From assembly GCA_965219705.1 (NCBI GenBank), contig OZ244789.1, positions 2,170,001 to 2,234,000 on the forward strand: DNA of 64,000 nucleotides, written 5' to 3'. Source of the stretch: JAJECS01 sp965219705 (GTDB lineage Bacteria; Chloroflexota; UBA11872). Shown one piece after another: positions 1-10,200 of the stretch. A program made the translations under genes and the position numbers. Within the stretch, counting starts at the first letter, position 1. Each line of letters starts with the position of its first letter. The notes beneath the pieces were generated by a model, which worked only from the letters and a program-made list of their open reading frames with translations, had not been told where the DNA came from and made no database searches.

Positions 1-581
1 AGAATTGGACGCGGATGCCGCGCATGTTCGAGGTGGCGTCGCGCCTGGGGGCGAGCCGCGTGGTTGCGGAATGCGCCAATCTCAGCAAGGCCCGCGAGCT
101 CGAGCCGCTGTGTGAGAAATTCCAGATCGATCTGGCGATCGCGAACCAGTGGCCCTATCCGTTCGGCAGACCGTCCGACTACTCCGGGCTGAACGGCTCG
201 GTCGGGTCCTGCATCGGTGCCGGGCCCGATACCGGCTGGTTCGCGGCAGGCGGCCAGGACCCCGCGGAGCTGTTCGACATCGTCGGTGACCGGATCAAGG
301 TGGTGCATCTGAAGGACGTGGCCGAGGAGGGCGAGTACCGCCCGGTGGATCTGGGCGACGGCGTCGCCCCGCTCGAGCCCTTCATGGCGGGACTGGCCGC
401 GCAGGGCTTCGACGGCCCGCTGACGATCGCGCGCGATCCCGGCAAGCGCATCACCTTCGATATCGGTATCTTCGGCGACGCCACCTACGAAGTGCATGAC
501 GAAGCCGTGCCGGACGACGAGGTGATGCGGTCGTTGCGCCAGGCGCGGACCTGGGCGCTGGAGCGCGGCGCCGTCGAGTAG
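1..581 (+). CDS. Sugar phosphate isomerase/epimerase family protein (5' end outside window)
   Basis: The reading frame is open from the window edge to the TAG at 579-581, so only the C-terminal part is present (about 190 residues). It resembles the xylose isomerase-like TIM-barrel family (AP_endonuc_2 fold): the segment ending IKVVHLKDV and the acidic residues around it are typical of the late beta strands that carry metal ligands. These enzymes isomerise or epimerise sugars and sugar phosphates, or process inositols, in the cytoplasm; the substrate cannot be told here. The gene lies 51 bp upstream of tRNA-Gly and outside the genomic island, so it marks the left chromosomal flank. Family assignment is fairly safe, specificity unknown. 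Confidence 0.7.
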   Translation, partial: NWTRMPRMFEVASRLGASRVVAECANLSKARELEPLCEKFQIDLAIANQWPYPFGRPSDYSGLNGSVGSCIGAGPDTGWFAAGGQDPAELFDIVGDRIKVVHLKDVAEEGEYRPVDLGDGVAPLEPFMAGLAAQGFDGPLTIARDPGKRITFDIGIFGDATYEVHDEAVPDDEVMRSLRQARTWALERGAVE

Positions 582-632
582 CGCCCGTGGCCATTGCCCC
601 AAGTCCGCCGTCGCACGATAATTCAGGTAGAG

Positions 633-705
633 GCGGGGGTAGCTCAGTTGGCAGAGCGCTAGCCTTCCAAGCTGGATGTCGCGGGTTCGAGCCCCGTCCC
701 CCGCT
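633..705 (+). tRNA. tRNA-Gly(TCC)
   Basis: A full cloverleaf can be folded. The acceptor stem GCGGGGG (633-639) pairs with CCCCCGC (698-704), the D stem GCTC with GAGC, the anticodon stem CTAGC (659-663) with GCTGG (671-675), and the T stem GCGGG with CCCGT around the loop TTCGAGC. The anticodon loop CTTCCAA gives anticodon TCC, reading GGA. T705 is the discriminator base and the CCA end is not encoded. The 3' part of this gene from the anticodon loop onward is repeated at 35367-35408, so this tRNA is the integration site of the island that follows. Confidence 0.95.
664..705 (+). other. Left attachment site (3' half of tRNA-Gly)
   Basis: The 42 bases from the anticodon loop to the tRNA 3' end recur at 35367-35408 with only two differences (T loop and first T-stem base: GAGCCCC here, GAATCCC there). 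Both copies are followed by the same recombinase leader. An intact tRNA beside the recombinase gene and a half tRNA at the far end is the usual outcome of tyrosine-recombinase integration into a tRNA 3' end. Confidence 0.8.
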
Positions 706-865
706 CCTAACAGAAGTGGATCGGCGAAAGCCGCCGATTCTCGGCGTTTCGCGACATCAAGCCTTCAGCCCGTTCGTGCAACGCCCTCGCAACGGTTTGT
801 CGCGGTCGCTCCATGCTCGCGCGACGCCGGCGTGCGCCGCGCGAGACCCCGTGGTAGGAGGGGTT

Positions 866-1876
866 ATGAGCACCGACGCGGTCCCGCTGGCCAGGGCCAC
901 GCTTCACTATTTGGCCACCCTCACCGGGCAGGGCTACTCCCCGGAGACCATCCGGCTCTATCGCCAGACCCTGACGCAGTTCGCGGTGTACTTGGGCGGC
1001 GAGCCGACCCTCGGCGACTTCACGCTGGAGACAGCACTGCGCTATCAGCAATATCTGCAGCAGCGGCCGTGTCAGGCCACTCCGCTGGGCCGCCGTTCCA
1101 CCGGTGGACTGAGTCCCTACACGATCCATCAGCACGGACGGTCCTTGCGTAGCTTTGCGACTTGGCTGCGGCGGCACGGCTACCTGGAGTCCAACCGGCT
1201 GGCGGACTTCCACCCGGGGCGCCTGCCGGAACGGGAGGTCGAGCCGCTTAGCTCGGCGGAACAGCAGCGGGTGCTGGTGGCGATGGATCGGGACACCCAT
1301 GCCGATGCGCGGGGGCGGGCGACCGTGCTGACCCTCCTGGACTCCGGCCTGCGGGCCTCGGAGCTGTGCGGGCTCACCCTCGACGGGCTGGACCTGGAGA
1401 CCGGCGAGGTGCGAGTACGGCGCGGCAAGGGCGGCAAGGACCGCCATGTGGCGGTGGGAATGCGCACGCTGGCGGCGCTCCACGTCTATGTCTACCGCTA
1501 CCGGCCGGAGCCGGCGCTGCCGGCGCTCGGCGAGCCGCTGTTCCTGACGCAGGAGGGCTTCCCACTGACCCGCGGGTCGCTCTATCTGTGCATCCGGCGG
1601 CTGCGGGCACGCTGCGGGATCCCGCGGCTAACGGTGCACTTGTTCCGGCACACGTTTGCGGTGTCGTACCTGAAGGCCGGCGGTGATGTGCTGACGCTGC
1701 AGCGCATCCTCGGGCACACGAGCCTACACATGGTCAACCACTACGTGCATCTCGCGCACTCGGATGTGGTGGCACGGCACCGGCGGCACTCGCCGGTGGA
1801 CCGTCTGCAGTTGCCACGCGCCGTGGACCGGGTGACGCGGGGGCGGGCTACGCGACGCCGACGGGCGGTTCCCTAG
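866..1876 (+). CDS. Tyrosine recombinase/integrase of the island
   Basis: A 336-residue site-specific recombinase. The N-terminal core-binding (SAM-like) domain spans about residues 8-105. The catalytic domain holds the family residues: Arg163 in SGLRASEL, Lys191 in the beta hairpin RRGKGGKD, His258 and Arg261 in HLFRH, His284 in LGHTS and the nucleophile Tyr293 in NHYVHL. The ATG at 866 is preceded by a strong GGAGGGG ribosome site (857-863); the frame is open further upstream through the tRNA, but that part is not coding. Its place just after tRNA-Gly and the tRNA repeat at 35367 indicate that it integrates the island there. All catalytic residues are present, so it may be active. XerC/D of the chromosome dimer system is less likely in this setting. 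Confidence 0.93.
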   Translation: MSTDAVPLARATLHYLATLTGQGYSPETIRLYRQTLTQFAVYLGGEPTLGDFTLETALRYQQYLQQRPCQATPLGRRSTGGLSPYTIHQHGRSLRSFATWLRRHGYLESNRLADFHPGRLPEREVEPLSSAEQQRVLVAMDRDTHADARGRATVLTLLDSGLRASELCGLTLDGLDLETGEVRVRRGKGGKDRHVAVGMRTLAALHVYVYRYRPEPALPALGEPLFLTQEGFPLTRGSLYLCIRRLRARCGIPRLTVHLFRHTFAVSYLKAGGDVLTLQRILGHTSLHMVNHYVHLAHSDVVARHRRHSPVDRLQLPRAVDRVTRGRATRRRRAVP

Positions 1877-2071
1877 CTGGACGGTCTGGTGTTGCTAGCG
1901 GCCTGCCTCCGGACCAGTTCCCAGGCTAGAACGAGCAGATAGCCGCCTCCGCTGCGGCCGAGCGGACACAGCCCTAAAGGTCATCGGCAGGGGACGGGGG
2001 CTCACACGCCGCGTCCAGTCCGACCACGGTCGCTTGCCCCCGGGGCGGAGGAGGGCACTACGATCTTGGGC

Positions 2072-2407
2072 ATGACCGATGTCTACGACCTGCCGCCGCG
2101 CACGGCCGTCGACCGGAGAATGGTGGCTCGGCGTGTCGAAGGCGCGGCTTTAACTTCAACGACGGTGGCGATCCCTCGCTTGGCCCTGGATTCTTGTCTG
2201 TGTTGGGCCACCACGGATACGGCGATCTTCCTCGCCCACACTACGCTGCATCGGGTGTGCGGCCGTATCGCACACCCAAATGACGCGCGCGTGCGTTTCG
2301 TCTACCTCTGCACTGCTGGAGCCGGTGGACGGCTGAACTACTACCGAACTAGCCGGCATGGGCGCGTGCTGCGCACCTTGGCCGCCTGGCTGGCGCGCGA
2401 AGAGTAG
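2072..2407 (+). CDS. Hypothetical protein, doubtful
   Basis: A 111-codon frame starting at an ATG after a GGAGGAGGG tract some 15 bases upstream, which is rather far. The product has no motif I recognise; it ends in a basic amphipathic stretch (GRVLRTLAAWLAREE). It lies between the recombinase and the decayed TM0106-type nuclease on the other strand, in a zone full of broken genes, so it could equally be a fragment or chance frame in GC-rich DNA. Confidence 0.25.
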   Translation: MTDVYDLPPRTAVDRRMVARRVEGAALTSTTVAIPRLALDSCLCWATTDTAIFLAHTTLHRVCGRIAHPNDARVRFVYLCTAGAGGRLNYYRTSRHGRVLRTLAAWLAREE

Positions 2408-2549
2408 GCGGCGCACCAAGTGGTGGCGGGACGCAAGCCTCTGCGTTTGTAAACCCAGCCCAGCGGGCCGCTGAGCCCGGTGGAGTCTCGAGCGCTGGTC
2501 GTGGTTCGGCCAAGGCCGGCCAGCTTGGGCGCGCCGCTGGCGGGACGTC

Positions 2550-3295
2550 AAGTTTGCCGCCAGCGCCAGATCGTCCTCCCGACGCCACTGGGCCCGGCAC
2601 GTCTGGCCCCAGCGGCAACAGTCGCAATGCCGAACAGGTTCGGGCTCGGTGGTCACCGGATATGCCGCTTCTGGATCGTCCAGCATCGCCTCAGACTCAC
2701 GCGCCACCAGGCGGCAGCAGGCCGCGTAGTCGGCGACCCTAAGGCTCTCAGTGCTTCGCGCGACGCTACCCAGAACCAAGTCATCCGATCCGGCTGCCGC
2801 GCCTGCATGGCGCCCAGCAGGTCGGAATACACGTCCATCTCGAGCACCGCCGGTCCGCGGGTTGGCGCGCAAGCCTGGTGTCCCAGACTTCATGGCTCCA
2901 CGCCCCCAGATCGCTGGGCCTCTCGACGCGTCGCAGGAAGTCCGCGCACCCGAGCCGTCGATCGCCGAGCAGCACGGCCTGGTAGATCACGTCCACGCCG
3001 TCTCGCATGGCCCGCAGCGTGGTCGCGTGCTCGGGCTTGCTCCGTCGGGTCGGGGATTCGGTTTCGGATGGTCGAATCTCCTTCACGTGCAGGTCCTGGG
3101 CCCGCAGCGTTTCTAGGAAGCTGCCTCACATTCGTTGCCGCGCCGCGCCAGACGGCCTAGCACGGGATCGTCGCGAATCGGGTGCCTGAGGCGGTGCAGC
3201 GCCACGGCGCGCTCCAGGTTGGCCAGGTGCCGGCACTCCAAGAGTGCCACCAGATCGGTGGCCAAGTAGACCAGGTGTTCGTCAATCTGTTGCAT
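2550..3295 (-). pseudogene. Decayed TM0106-family RecB-like nuclease (N-terminal part)
   Basis: Pieces of one protein are spread over successive minus-strand frames. The start MQQIDEHLVYLATDLVALLE lies at 3295-3236. The segment RDGVDVIYQAVLLGDRRLG with DFLRRVERPSDLGAWSHEV follows at about 3050-2900, then YSDLLGAMQ near 2830, and the cysteine segment HCDCCRWGQTC at about 2620. These match in order the predicted RecB-family nuclease (TM0106) that precedes a helicase part in many Actinobacteria and Chloroflexota proteins. At least three frameshifts separate the pieces, and everything after about residue 260 is missing. The gene cannot make the full nuclease. It sits next to a second decayed nuclease (3330-4113). 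Confidence 0.7.
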
Positions 3296-3329
3296 CGCCG
3301 ATTCACCCTCCCGTCCCCATCGCCGGCGG

Positions 3330-4113
3330 CTTCGCGACGGCCACGCGTGCGATCAGCGCTAGCTCGCCGCCAACAATCTTCGCCAGACGCAACCAGTGAA
3401 GCCGACATTCGATTCGACCAATCGCTCGGGCCGGCGTCAGGCAAATGGGGCCAACCACCCGAGAAGCTCACCAACAGCTTTGGCATACCACCGGGACGCG
3501 CAACTCCTTCCGGGCACGCAACGACGGAATCCCAGTCCCCCCATGCGGTCGAACGCCGTCTGGTATGCAGCGTCTCGCGTGCGGCCTACGTTGACGTCCT
3601 ATATGTGCTCCAGCCCCAGAAGAAAGTCCAGTCGCCTCCGGCCATGACACGACCCCGGCGTCCGACCACCCGCGCGAAATTCGGAGATCAGACGGTGCAC
3701 GGAGCCGATGATCTCACTTCGACTGGGCGAGCCGGGCTCGCGTGTGTGTGCGTCGTAGCAGGGCGCCATCGAGGCGAAGGTCAGCGGCCACCACCTGCGA
3801 CAGATGTCACAATCGCCGCATCCAGCCTGCTCCACTCGCTCGAATTGAAGTCATGGCTCCTCGCATCACTGATTCGTCTCGTGGCGATGAAGATGACGGC
3901 GACTCGGTCGGAAAGACTGACCACGACTGAGGGATAGCCACGGTGCGCTCCACCGCCATCGGGCCAGAGGCTTTCATCGACTTGAAATCTCTCCTTGAGA
4001 TTGCCCGGTACGCGCGAGCCCTCCTGGAGGAGCACAACGTTGCGATCGGGCACCCGGGTCGGTACGTCCCACGCCCTAGGCAAGTGGGCCGTGTTCCAGC
4101 ACACGACCTTCAT
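3330..4113 (-). pseudogene. Decayed endonuclease/exonuclease/phosphatase family gene
   Basis: The minus strand starts with MKVVCWNTAHLPRAWD at 4113 and LLQEGSRVP shortly after, the opening signature of exonuclease III-like (EEP) phosphoesterases with the metal-binding Glu of LLQE. This frame stops at 3781. A second frame continues with SVHRLISEF and FLLGLEHI (about 3720-3600), where an intact family member has its central helix and GD-N loop, and a third carries FDRMGGLGFR-like residues near 3550. Frameshifts and loss of the GDxN motif make it inactive. It is followed at 3295 by the decayed TM0106-type nuclease on the same strand, with which it may have formed an operon. Confidence 0.55.
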
Positions 4114-4648
4114 ACGGCACAGGCGCGCGTGGTGAATGTGCTGATGCGGTAGGGCCTCCCGGTGACCGCGACGCGACGCGCCTGGCCTAGCTCGCTGAGC
4201 TGAACCAACCAATCAACCGTGCTTTGAGACGTATTCGCGCCAGTCTGAACGATCAACTTTGGGTGGGTCGGCCAGTGGGACAACGCTCAACGCCGCCCAC
4301 CGTCTCTGCGTGGTGAACTGGCGCTGGTAGCAACGGCTGGACGAACCGAGGAGAGCGTGGCTGTCCCCGATGAAGCGGAGGCGCCGGTGTCCGGCATCTT
4401 AGGAAGTGGACCCGACGTGGGACTCCAAATCTAGCCGGCGTGCGTTTGGCCTCGTGACCCACTAGCATGACGAGTACGCCTGTCCAGATGATTAAGTCGA
4501 AGTGAATGCTACCGCAGCTGCAATCCGGTTGAACTTCGTCTGAGCACCTATGACCACCGTGAGTGTGCCCGACGCATTTCCACTGCGCGACATGCGCGAA
4601 GCGAGTTGATACCAAATGACGCGAGAATTTCGCGGGTGAAAGAATGGG
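4114..4648. other. No recognisable gene
   Basis: About 530 bases between the decayed EEP gene and the DUF4276 gene. Reading frames here are short, show no family resemblance and use codons unlike the neighbours. I see no tRNA, repeat or clear terminator. Confidence 0.4.
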
Positions 4649-5290
4649 CTACCCGGACGCTGGTGTAACTGTAGCGAGACAGTTGTCCATGGCAACGACG
4701 AGTTCCTCGACTGCGTGGCATAGCCTACGAAACGATCGCGACCGTTCGTTCGTCAATGTTAGGTCGATATAGTGGACTAGAACCTCCTGGTCTCTCGTCT
4801 CCTGGTACGCCCTGTTACGCGGCATCCTTTTGGTGAGCCATTCCTTCGCACCAGTAATCGCCTCGACATTATCCGGAGCGATGACAGCCTCAGAAATTTC
4901 AAGCCTCTGCCGAATCCGCGCACCTTCTCCATCGCGAAGATTACATACAAACCAGGTTTCGAATTCCGACTTCGCGTAGACAATGGCTACTGGAACACGG
5001 AGATTGAGCCTGGAAACTTCGGTTGCAAGACAAGTGGATTTCTCATACGGACATTCATCGTCAGCATCCACAAGGACCAGGATAGAGTGACACTCATCAA
5101 TTAGCGCATACCTCACAAATTGTTCTAGTCTCTTGAGCAACGCAGGCTTTCCCTTTGCGACTTTAGGCTTCATGATTGCTATGTCATATCGACATAGGCC
5201 TTCTAGCAGTATTCTTCTCAAAAGTCCTGGAAGAGCCTGCCTATCACCGTCTCCCTCCACTATTGCAGCTATCTTGAGGTAACAGTTCAT
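4649..5290 (-). CDS. DUF4276-like, TOPRIM-type protein paired with an ATPase
   Basis: A 213-residue protein. Near the N-terminus IVEGDGD (residues 10-16) supplies a TOPRIM-like glutamate, and LVLVDADDE (71-79) supplies the DxD motif; between them lies a basic stretch. This fits the DUF4276 family, small TOPRIM-like proteins typically encoded next to an OLD/AAA_21 ATPase. The ATG follows the stop of the upstream ATPase gene by three bases, so the two are translationally coupled. Family pairs of this kind (compare PARIS AriA/AriB and AbiL) are known or predicted abortive-infection systems in which the ATPase senses the phage and the TOPRIM partner is the nuclease effector; that role is inferred. 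The block is AT-richer than its surroundings, suggesting recent arrival. Confidence 0.7.
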   Translation of the reverse strand: MNCYLKIAAIVEGDGDRQALPGLLRRILLEGLCRYDIAIMKPKVAKGKPALLKRLEQFVRYALIDECHSILVLVDADDECPYEKSTCLATEVSRLNLRVPVAIVYAKSEFETWFVCNLRDGEGARIRQRLEISEAVIAPDNVEAITGAKEWLTKRMPRNRAYQETRDQEVLVHYIDLTLTNERSRSFRRLCHAVEELVVAMDNCLATVTPASG

Positions 5291-5293
5291 ACT

Positions 5294-6580
5294 CTACTGG
5301 TTGAGCTGGAGATCACCCATTCGGTGCAGTTCGCCCGGAGAAAAGAGATGCTGCCGCACGGCTTGCACCTGAGCCCTGGGCACACGATCGACTTTGGTTA
5401 CGCCGCCAACGAGCTCTACGATTCGCACACTTTCCAATGTCCGAGACTGTGTGATGCAATCGATAAAATCCGGGCTATGGGTGGTGACAAGTATTTGTGA
5501 GGTTCGAGCAGCCTCATGCAGTACGTCAGCCAAGGCCGATAGGGCACCGGGATGAACAGTCAGCTCAGGCTCTTCTATACCGATCAGCGGCGGGTTACGA
5601 TCCTGGCTCAAGGCAGTAAGTATTCCGAGAAGCCGAACTGTCCCATCGGATTCCAACGACAGGTCAATCCATGGGCTGCCCGGAACCGAATCATGCTTCA
5701 GCCTGACCACCAAGTAGCCCCCAGCCGAGGTCACTTCCAGGTCGGAAATGCCCGGGACTAAGCGTGCCAGATATTCCTTGAGCCGTGACATTCGAGATAC
5801 ATCAGGCCTCGTTCGTCTCTCCATAGTTCGAAGTACGGACGCTAGATTGCCAGCGTTTTCATCCAATAATCGCGTCGTCGCTAATTTCTGCGGCTCTCTA
5901 ATCGTATTAGGAAACATGTGATAGAAGCGCATCTCCATTAAATTCCGATATAAAAGGTTGAGCGCCTGATACGCTATACGACCAGTATCTTCACTGTCGG
6001 AGGTATGCATTAGCTGGCCCCGACTAACTCGTAGCAGAGTAGGTAATGCGAGATCTCTGCTATCAAAATCGGTGTCGTCTGCCTCGTCGAACAGCCGAGG
6101 GTGATTGGTGGTAGGAAGTAGCGATGATGGCTGTATTAGGTTTCCTTTGTCTATTCGGAATACGACCGTTGGCTCCTCTGAGATGGATTGCCATATCTTG
6201 ACAAATTCATGATTGACTCTATAACCTACATCGCGGTCGGTTGAAATGCTAAAGCCATAGTCGATGATAACTGGGTTGGTCCACGAGTAACTGTTAAGGC
6301 TCGTGGAAATGCTGATGTCTATGTCTTTGGTAGCCGCTTCAGTTCGTTCGTGGTGAATGGCGCCTATGCCATGGCGCATCGATATAGCTGCGTCCAGATC
6401 GAAGCGTAAAGCGTCCTTAATAAATCGCAGTATGTCTAGAACGTTGCTCTTACCAGACGCATTAGGACCAACAAATACGGTTAATCGCTCTAAGTCGGCC
6501 GTTGCATTAGATATGCTTCGGAAATTGCGTGCTCCGACGCTAGTTATTTGAAAGCGCGGAATTCGGGAAGCTGGCAGCAT
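5294..6580 (-). CDS. OLD-like AAA ATPase (AAA_15/AAA_21), partner of DUF4276
   Basis: A 428-residue ABC/OLD-type ATPase. The Walker A is GPNASGKSN in the first 60 residues after the opening FQITSVGARNFRSIS, which is typical of RecF/OLD proteins. The C-terminal half has Walker B LIGIEEPE and the switch histidine in TTHSPDF. No C-terminal TOPRIM domain is fused; that activity appears to be supplied by the DUF4276 gene three bases downstream. I start at the ATG at 6580 because family similarity begins there; the frame is open upstream to 6823 but that stretch is low-complexity. A likely sensor/clamp subunit of a two-gene phage-defence module. The function is inferred from family and pairing. Confidence 0.8.
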   Translation of the reverse strand: MLPASRIPRFQITSVGARNFRSISNATADLERLTVFVGPNASGKSNVLDILRFIKDALRFDLDAAISMRHGIGAIHHERTEAATKDIDISISTSLNSYSWTNPVIIDYGFSISTDRDVGYRVNHEFVKIWQSISEEPTVVFRIDKGNLIQPSSLLPTTNHPRLFDEADDTDFDSRDLALPTLLRVSRGQLMHTSDSEDTGRIAYQALNLLYRNLMEMRFYHMFPNTIREPQKLATTRLLDENAGNLASVLRTMERRTRPDVSRMSRLKEYLARLVPGISDLEVTSAGGYLVVRLKHDSVPGSPWIDLSLESDGTVRLLGILTALSQDRNPPLIGIEEPELTVHPGALSALADVLHEAARTSQILVTTHSPDFIDCITQSRTLESVRIVELVGGVTKVDRVPRAQVQAVRQHLFSPGELHRMGDLQLNQ

Positions 6581-7201
6581 TGTCGTGATCTGCGGCGTGG
6601 GGGTGTATTTTAGCACAGGTTCATCGGCCGTGTGATCGGCTTGAGATGTGGCGGTGAACACGGGCAATTGGGACCGTGCGGTCGTTGCGCGTTCGGCTTT
6701 TGAATGGATTCGGTGAGCTTTTGAGCGTGGCACGGTTCGGTCGTAATATCTTAGGATGTGATGAACATTGTGGTTGATGTAGGACGGCATTCTTGGTTGG
6801 ATCGCTGTCGGCGTCGATAGCACTGTGTGTCGGTGATGGGCGATGGACCATACCCGGCAGGTTCGGTTAAGCTTCGGTTTGACTCATGTCGGCTCGGTGT
6901 TAGTACATTTGTGACATGTAAAGTGTAGATGTGCTAACCGGTCAACGCGTCGTCGGTCAGTTTCGGTGGCATCGGCTCGAAGCTTGTGGGACGTTCGCGG
7001 TAAGGCGGTGATACTGCGTTCGTATTGTAGATGTAAAGCGGTTCGAGTGTGATTGTCGCGGTGCCGATGGATCGTTGAGAAGTGGCGACATGTGTCGGCT
7101 GGTGTGTGTGGCGGTTATTATAACATGGTAGGTGTAGAACGTGAAGGCTGGTTGAACGTAATACCTCGTAAGCTATTTTTGTACGGATGACTAATACCGC
7201 T
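6581..7201. other. Intergenic, AT-rich; probable promoter region of the AAA/DUF4276 pair
   Basis: About 620 bases between the DUF499 ATPase stop and the AAA ATPase start, noticeably poorer in GC than the island average. The minus strand has TAAAAT at 6612-6607, a reasonable -10 some 27 bases upstream of the ATG at 6580, without a good -35. Frames in this stretch are short and show no family resemblance. Confidence 0.35.
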
Positions 7202-10200
7202 TCAGTCATGTTCGAACCCCGACCCCGGCGCAAACTTCAGCGTCCGTCCGTTCTCAGTGACGGTGCGGACGACCTGTTCGGAGGCGCCGTCGGGGAGATC
7301 GGCATCGATTTCAATCGTGACAGTGACCTCGGCGCCGGCGAGGCCGACGAGGTGAGCCACTACCTCTTCGGCGATCTGGCTGGCGTCGCGGCCGACACGG
7401 GTGGGGTCGAGGCAGGCGGTGCCGTGGTAGCGGCGATGCGGCGCCGGCTCTGGGGGCAGTGGTGGCGGATCGGGGACAGGACCTGGTCCGGGACGAGGGG
7501 GGGCATCCGGGCCGACGACCGGCTTGGGTGGTGCAACCTCGGCCTGAAGCTGGCGCTGCGCGACATCGGGCTTGACGATGAGGCCCGGGTCGCCGGCCCC
7601 AAAGTCGACCAGTTGCCCACGGCGTAGCCCCGGATAGCGCCCGGTTCCCTCGTCGAAAGACTCGGCGTAGGCGAACGTGTCGAGTTGCCAGGTGAGGGAC
7701 CCGACGCCGGAGCGAAGAGCCTCCGCTAAGACGGCCGGTCCGGTCAGGCGCGGCAGATAGAGCTGCTGGGCAAAGTCCTGCACCAGCGTGCGCACGGGCA
7801 CGTGGTTGCCGCGCCACAGCGGGATCTCGTCGAGCGCTCGCCGGACAATCGTTGGACCGAGCTTCGTGACCAGAAGGTCGTCCGCACTGAGCTTGCGGGC
7901 TGCGCGAACGGTGAGGGCGTCGCTGCCGCTAAGCCGGGAGGCCTGCCACTGCATAGGCGTCCGCGGGTCTGTTTGGGTCGGGACAAGGACCCATTGATAG
8001 GTCTCCGGCAGCCGCGCCGCCACCGCGCCGTCCGCGGAGTCATGCTGCGTCTCGGCCTGACGAACCTGGTGAGGATCGAGATTCAACTCCTCCTTTTCGC
8101 CGAGGATCGACATCCAGGCCAGATAGCGGCGAATGGCCTCGTCGAGGTCCTGGAAGCGCACCTTGTCGGCCGCCAGGAAGACCAGGGTGTTGCGGTAGAG
8201 GCGCGGGGCGCTCCCGCGCGACTCCAGGATCGCCTGCGCCGCTGCTTCGGCCTGATTGGGTCCCTGTCCGCGCGTGTACGCATGATCGGTGTCCAGGACC
8301 ACGAGCCGTGTGTCCAGCTCGTCCGGAACCTCGCTGCCGTCGCGCGGCATAACGTGAATCCGAGCAAAGTCGCCCCGGCGCCCAGCGTCGCGGGGCCTGA
8401 AGCCCAAGTCGACCTCAAGACGCCGCGCCAACTCAGCATGCACCGCGTCGGGATTGCGTCCCAGCTGCAGTGCGCGGTCTTCCGCCAGCTTGGTCACCGT
8501 CGGCTGGGTCGAATACCAATAGCGCGGGCCGTCCTGGTAGAGGAACGTGGCACCCGCGGCGAGACGGCGAATCGCGTCGCCGAAGACCTGGGGCGACTCG
8601 CCCGGCATCACACAGCCAAGCTTGACCCGCCGGTCCTCGATGCCGCGGTGCGTGGCGCCGGTGGTGGGTGCCGAGCCCAGATAGATCGTGCGGGCGACCC
8701 GACAGGTCGCGCGCAGCTTCCCGAGATTGGTGATCTCGCCGTCGATCCTCAGCGGCAGCGAGTTTGGCCCGTCCACGTCGCCCTCGATGATCGGCACCCA
8801 GTTCTCCGAGAGATAGCGCGTCAGCTCGAACTGCACGCGGGCGTCGTCGATCGGGACCATCGAAGGCAGGATTAGCGGGTTGCGGTCGCCTTTCTCCCAC
8901 AGGCTGTGGATCACGGACGCCATCAGCCGCAGCACGCCGCGCGTGCGCTGAAACTTCACCAGGGTCGACCAGTCGGTGTAGAGCCGGTCGAAGATCTCCG
9001 GGTGGATGGGATAGGCCGCCTGGATGCGCCGCTCGTAATCGACGGTGCCGCATTCGGGCGGGAACTCGCCCCGCTGCGACTGATACAGCTCGGCAAACGC
9101 GCGGGCGGTCACGTCGCGGTGCTTGAAGTTGTCGGCCGCCAGCGGCTCGAACAGCCGCCGGCGCACGATCTCGAACCCCTCCTCCGCGCTGGCCGGGCGC
9201 CACGACGACTCCACCCTGCCCACCACGTTGCGCAGGCGGTCTAGCGCCTCGCGCCCACGGATACCTCCTACTTCCACGTCGTCCGCCTGGGCGTGGGGCG
9301 ATCCGGTGGTATCCGAGGCGGGGAGCGAGATCAGCAGCAGGCAGCGCTCCGCGGCCCGCGCCGCCTCGGTGAGCGCTTGGGCGAAGGTGAACTGCGTCTC
9401 GAAGGTACCGCCAGGCAAGTCCGGGGCGTCGTGGAGTTGGCGCGCGTAGGCGACCCACTCGTCGATAAGGATGAGAAAGGGACCGTAGTCGTTGAAAAGC
9501 TCGCGCAGGGTGTCGCCCGGATTGGTAGCCTTCTGGTCGTCAGCGGCTAGGCGCGCGTACGCCGCAGCGCCCCCGAGTTGGTAGGCGAGTTCGCCCCACA
9601 GCGTGTGCACTTGCGTGCCGTCTGGCTTCGTGACCGGATTGCCGGGTGAGATCTTATTGCCGACCAACACCACGCGGCGCACGACAGGCAGATCGGACGC
9701 TCCGGCCTCCGCCATGATGGCGTCGATGCCCGAGAGCTCGTCTGGCCGCGCACCCGAAAACAGGTGATAGAGCGCGAGCATCGAGTGCGTCTTGCCGCCG
9801 CCGAAATTGGTCTGGAGCTGCACGACCGGGTCGCCACCCCGTCCAGTCAAGCGCTGGACGCCGCCGACGAGCAGGCGCTGGAGGCTCTCGGTAAGGAACG
9901 TGCGGCGGAAGAATTCGATTGGATCGCGGTACTCGTCACCGCCCTCCCCGAGATGCACCTGCCAAAGGTCGGCGGCGAACTCCGCCTGTTGGAAGTGCCC
10001 GCTGGCCACGTCGGCATGCGGCGTGACGACCTCGCGCCACGGACGGAGGGCCTCGGCAGCGGCGGGCGCAATGAGCGAGCCGCCGGCCTTCCGCTGCTCC
10101 GTGCGTGTCTGCTCATCGATCACGAGCCGCCGCAGTTCGCGACGCATCTGCGCGACCGCGTTCGCCTGCGGCGCCGAAATGGCCGTAAGGAGACGCGCGG

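Noticed and set aside
587..865. Extending the recombinase to an in-frame start at 587
   Set aside because: The extension runs through tRNA-Gly, and a strong ribosome site precedes the ATG at 866, where similarity starts.
2480..3160. A 226-codon plus-strand frame
   Set aside because: It lies opposite the TM0106-type remnant, whose pieces give recognisable protein motifs; this frame has none.
6934..7233. A 99-codon minus-strand frame upstream of the AAA pair
   Set aside because: No ribosome site, motif or family resemblance; it sits in AT-rich intergenic DNA and overlaps the end of the DUF499 gene.
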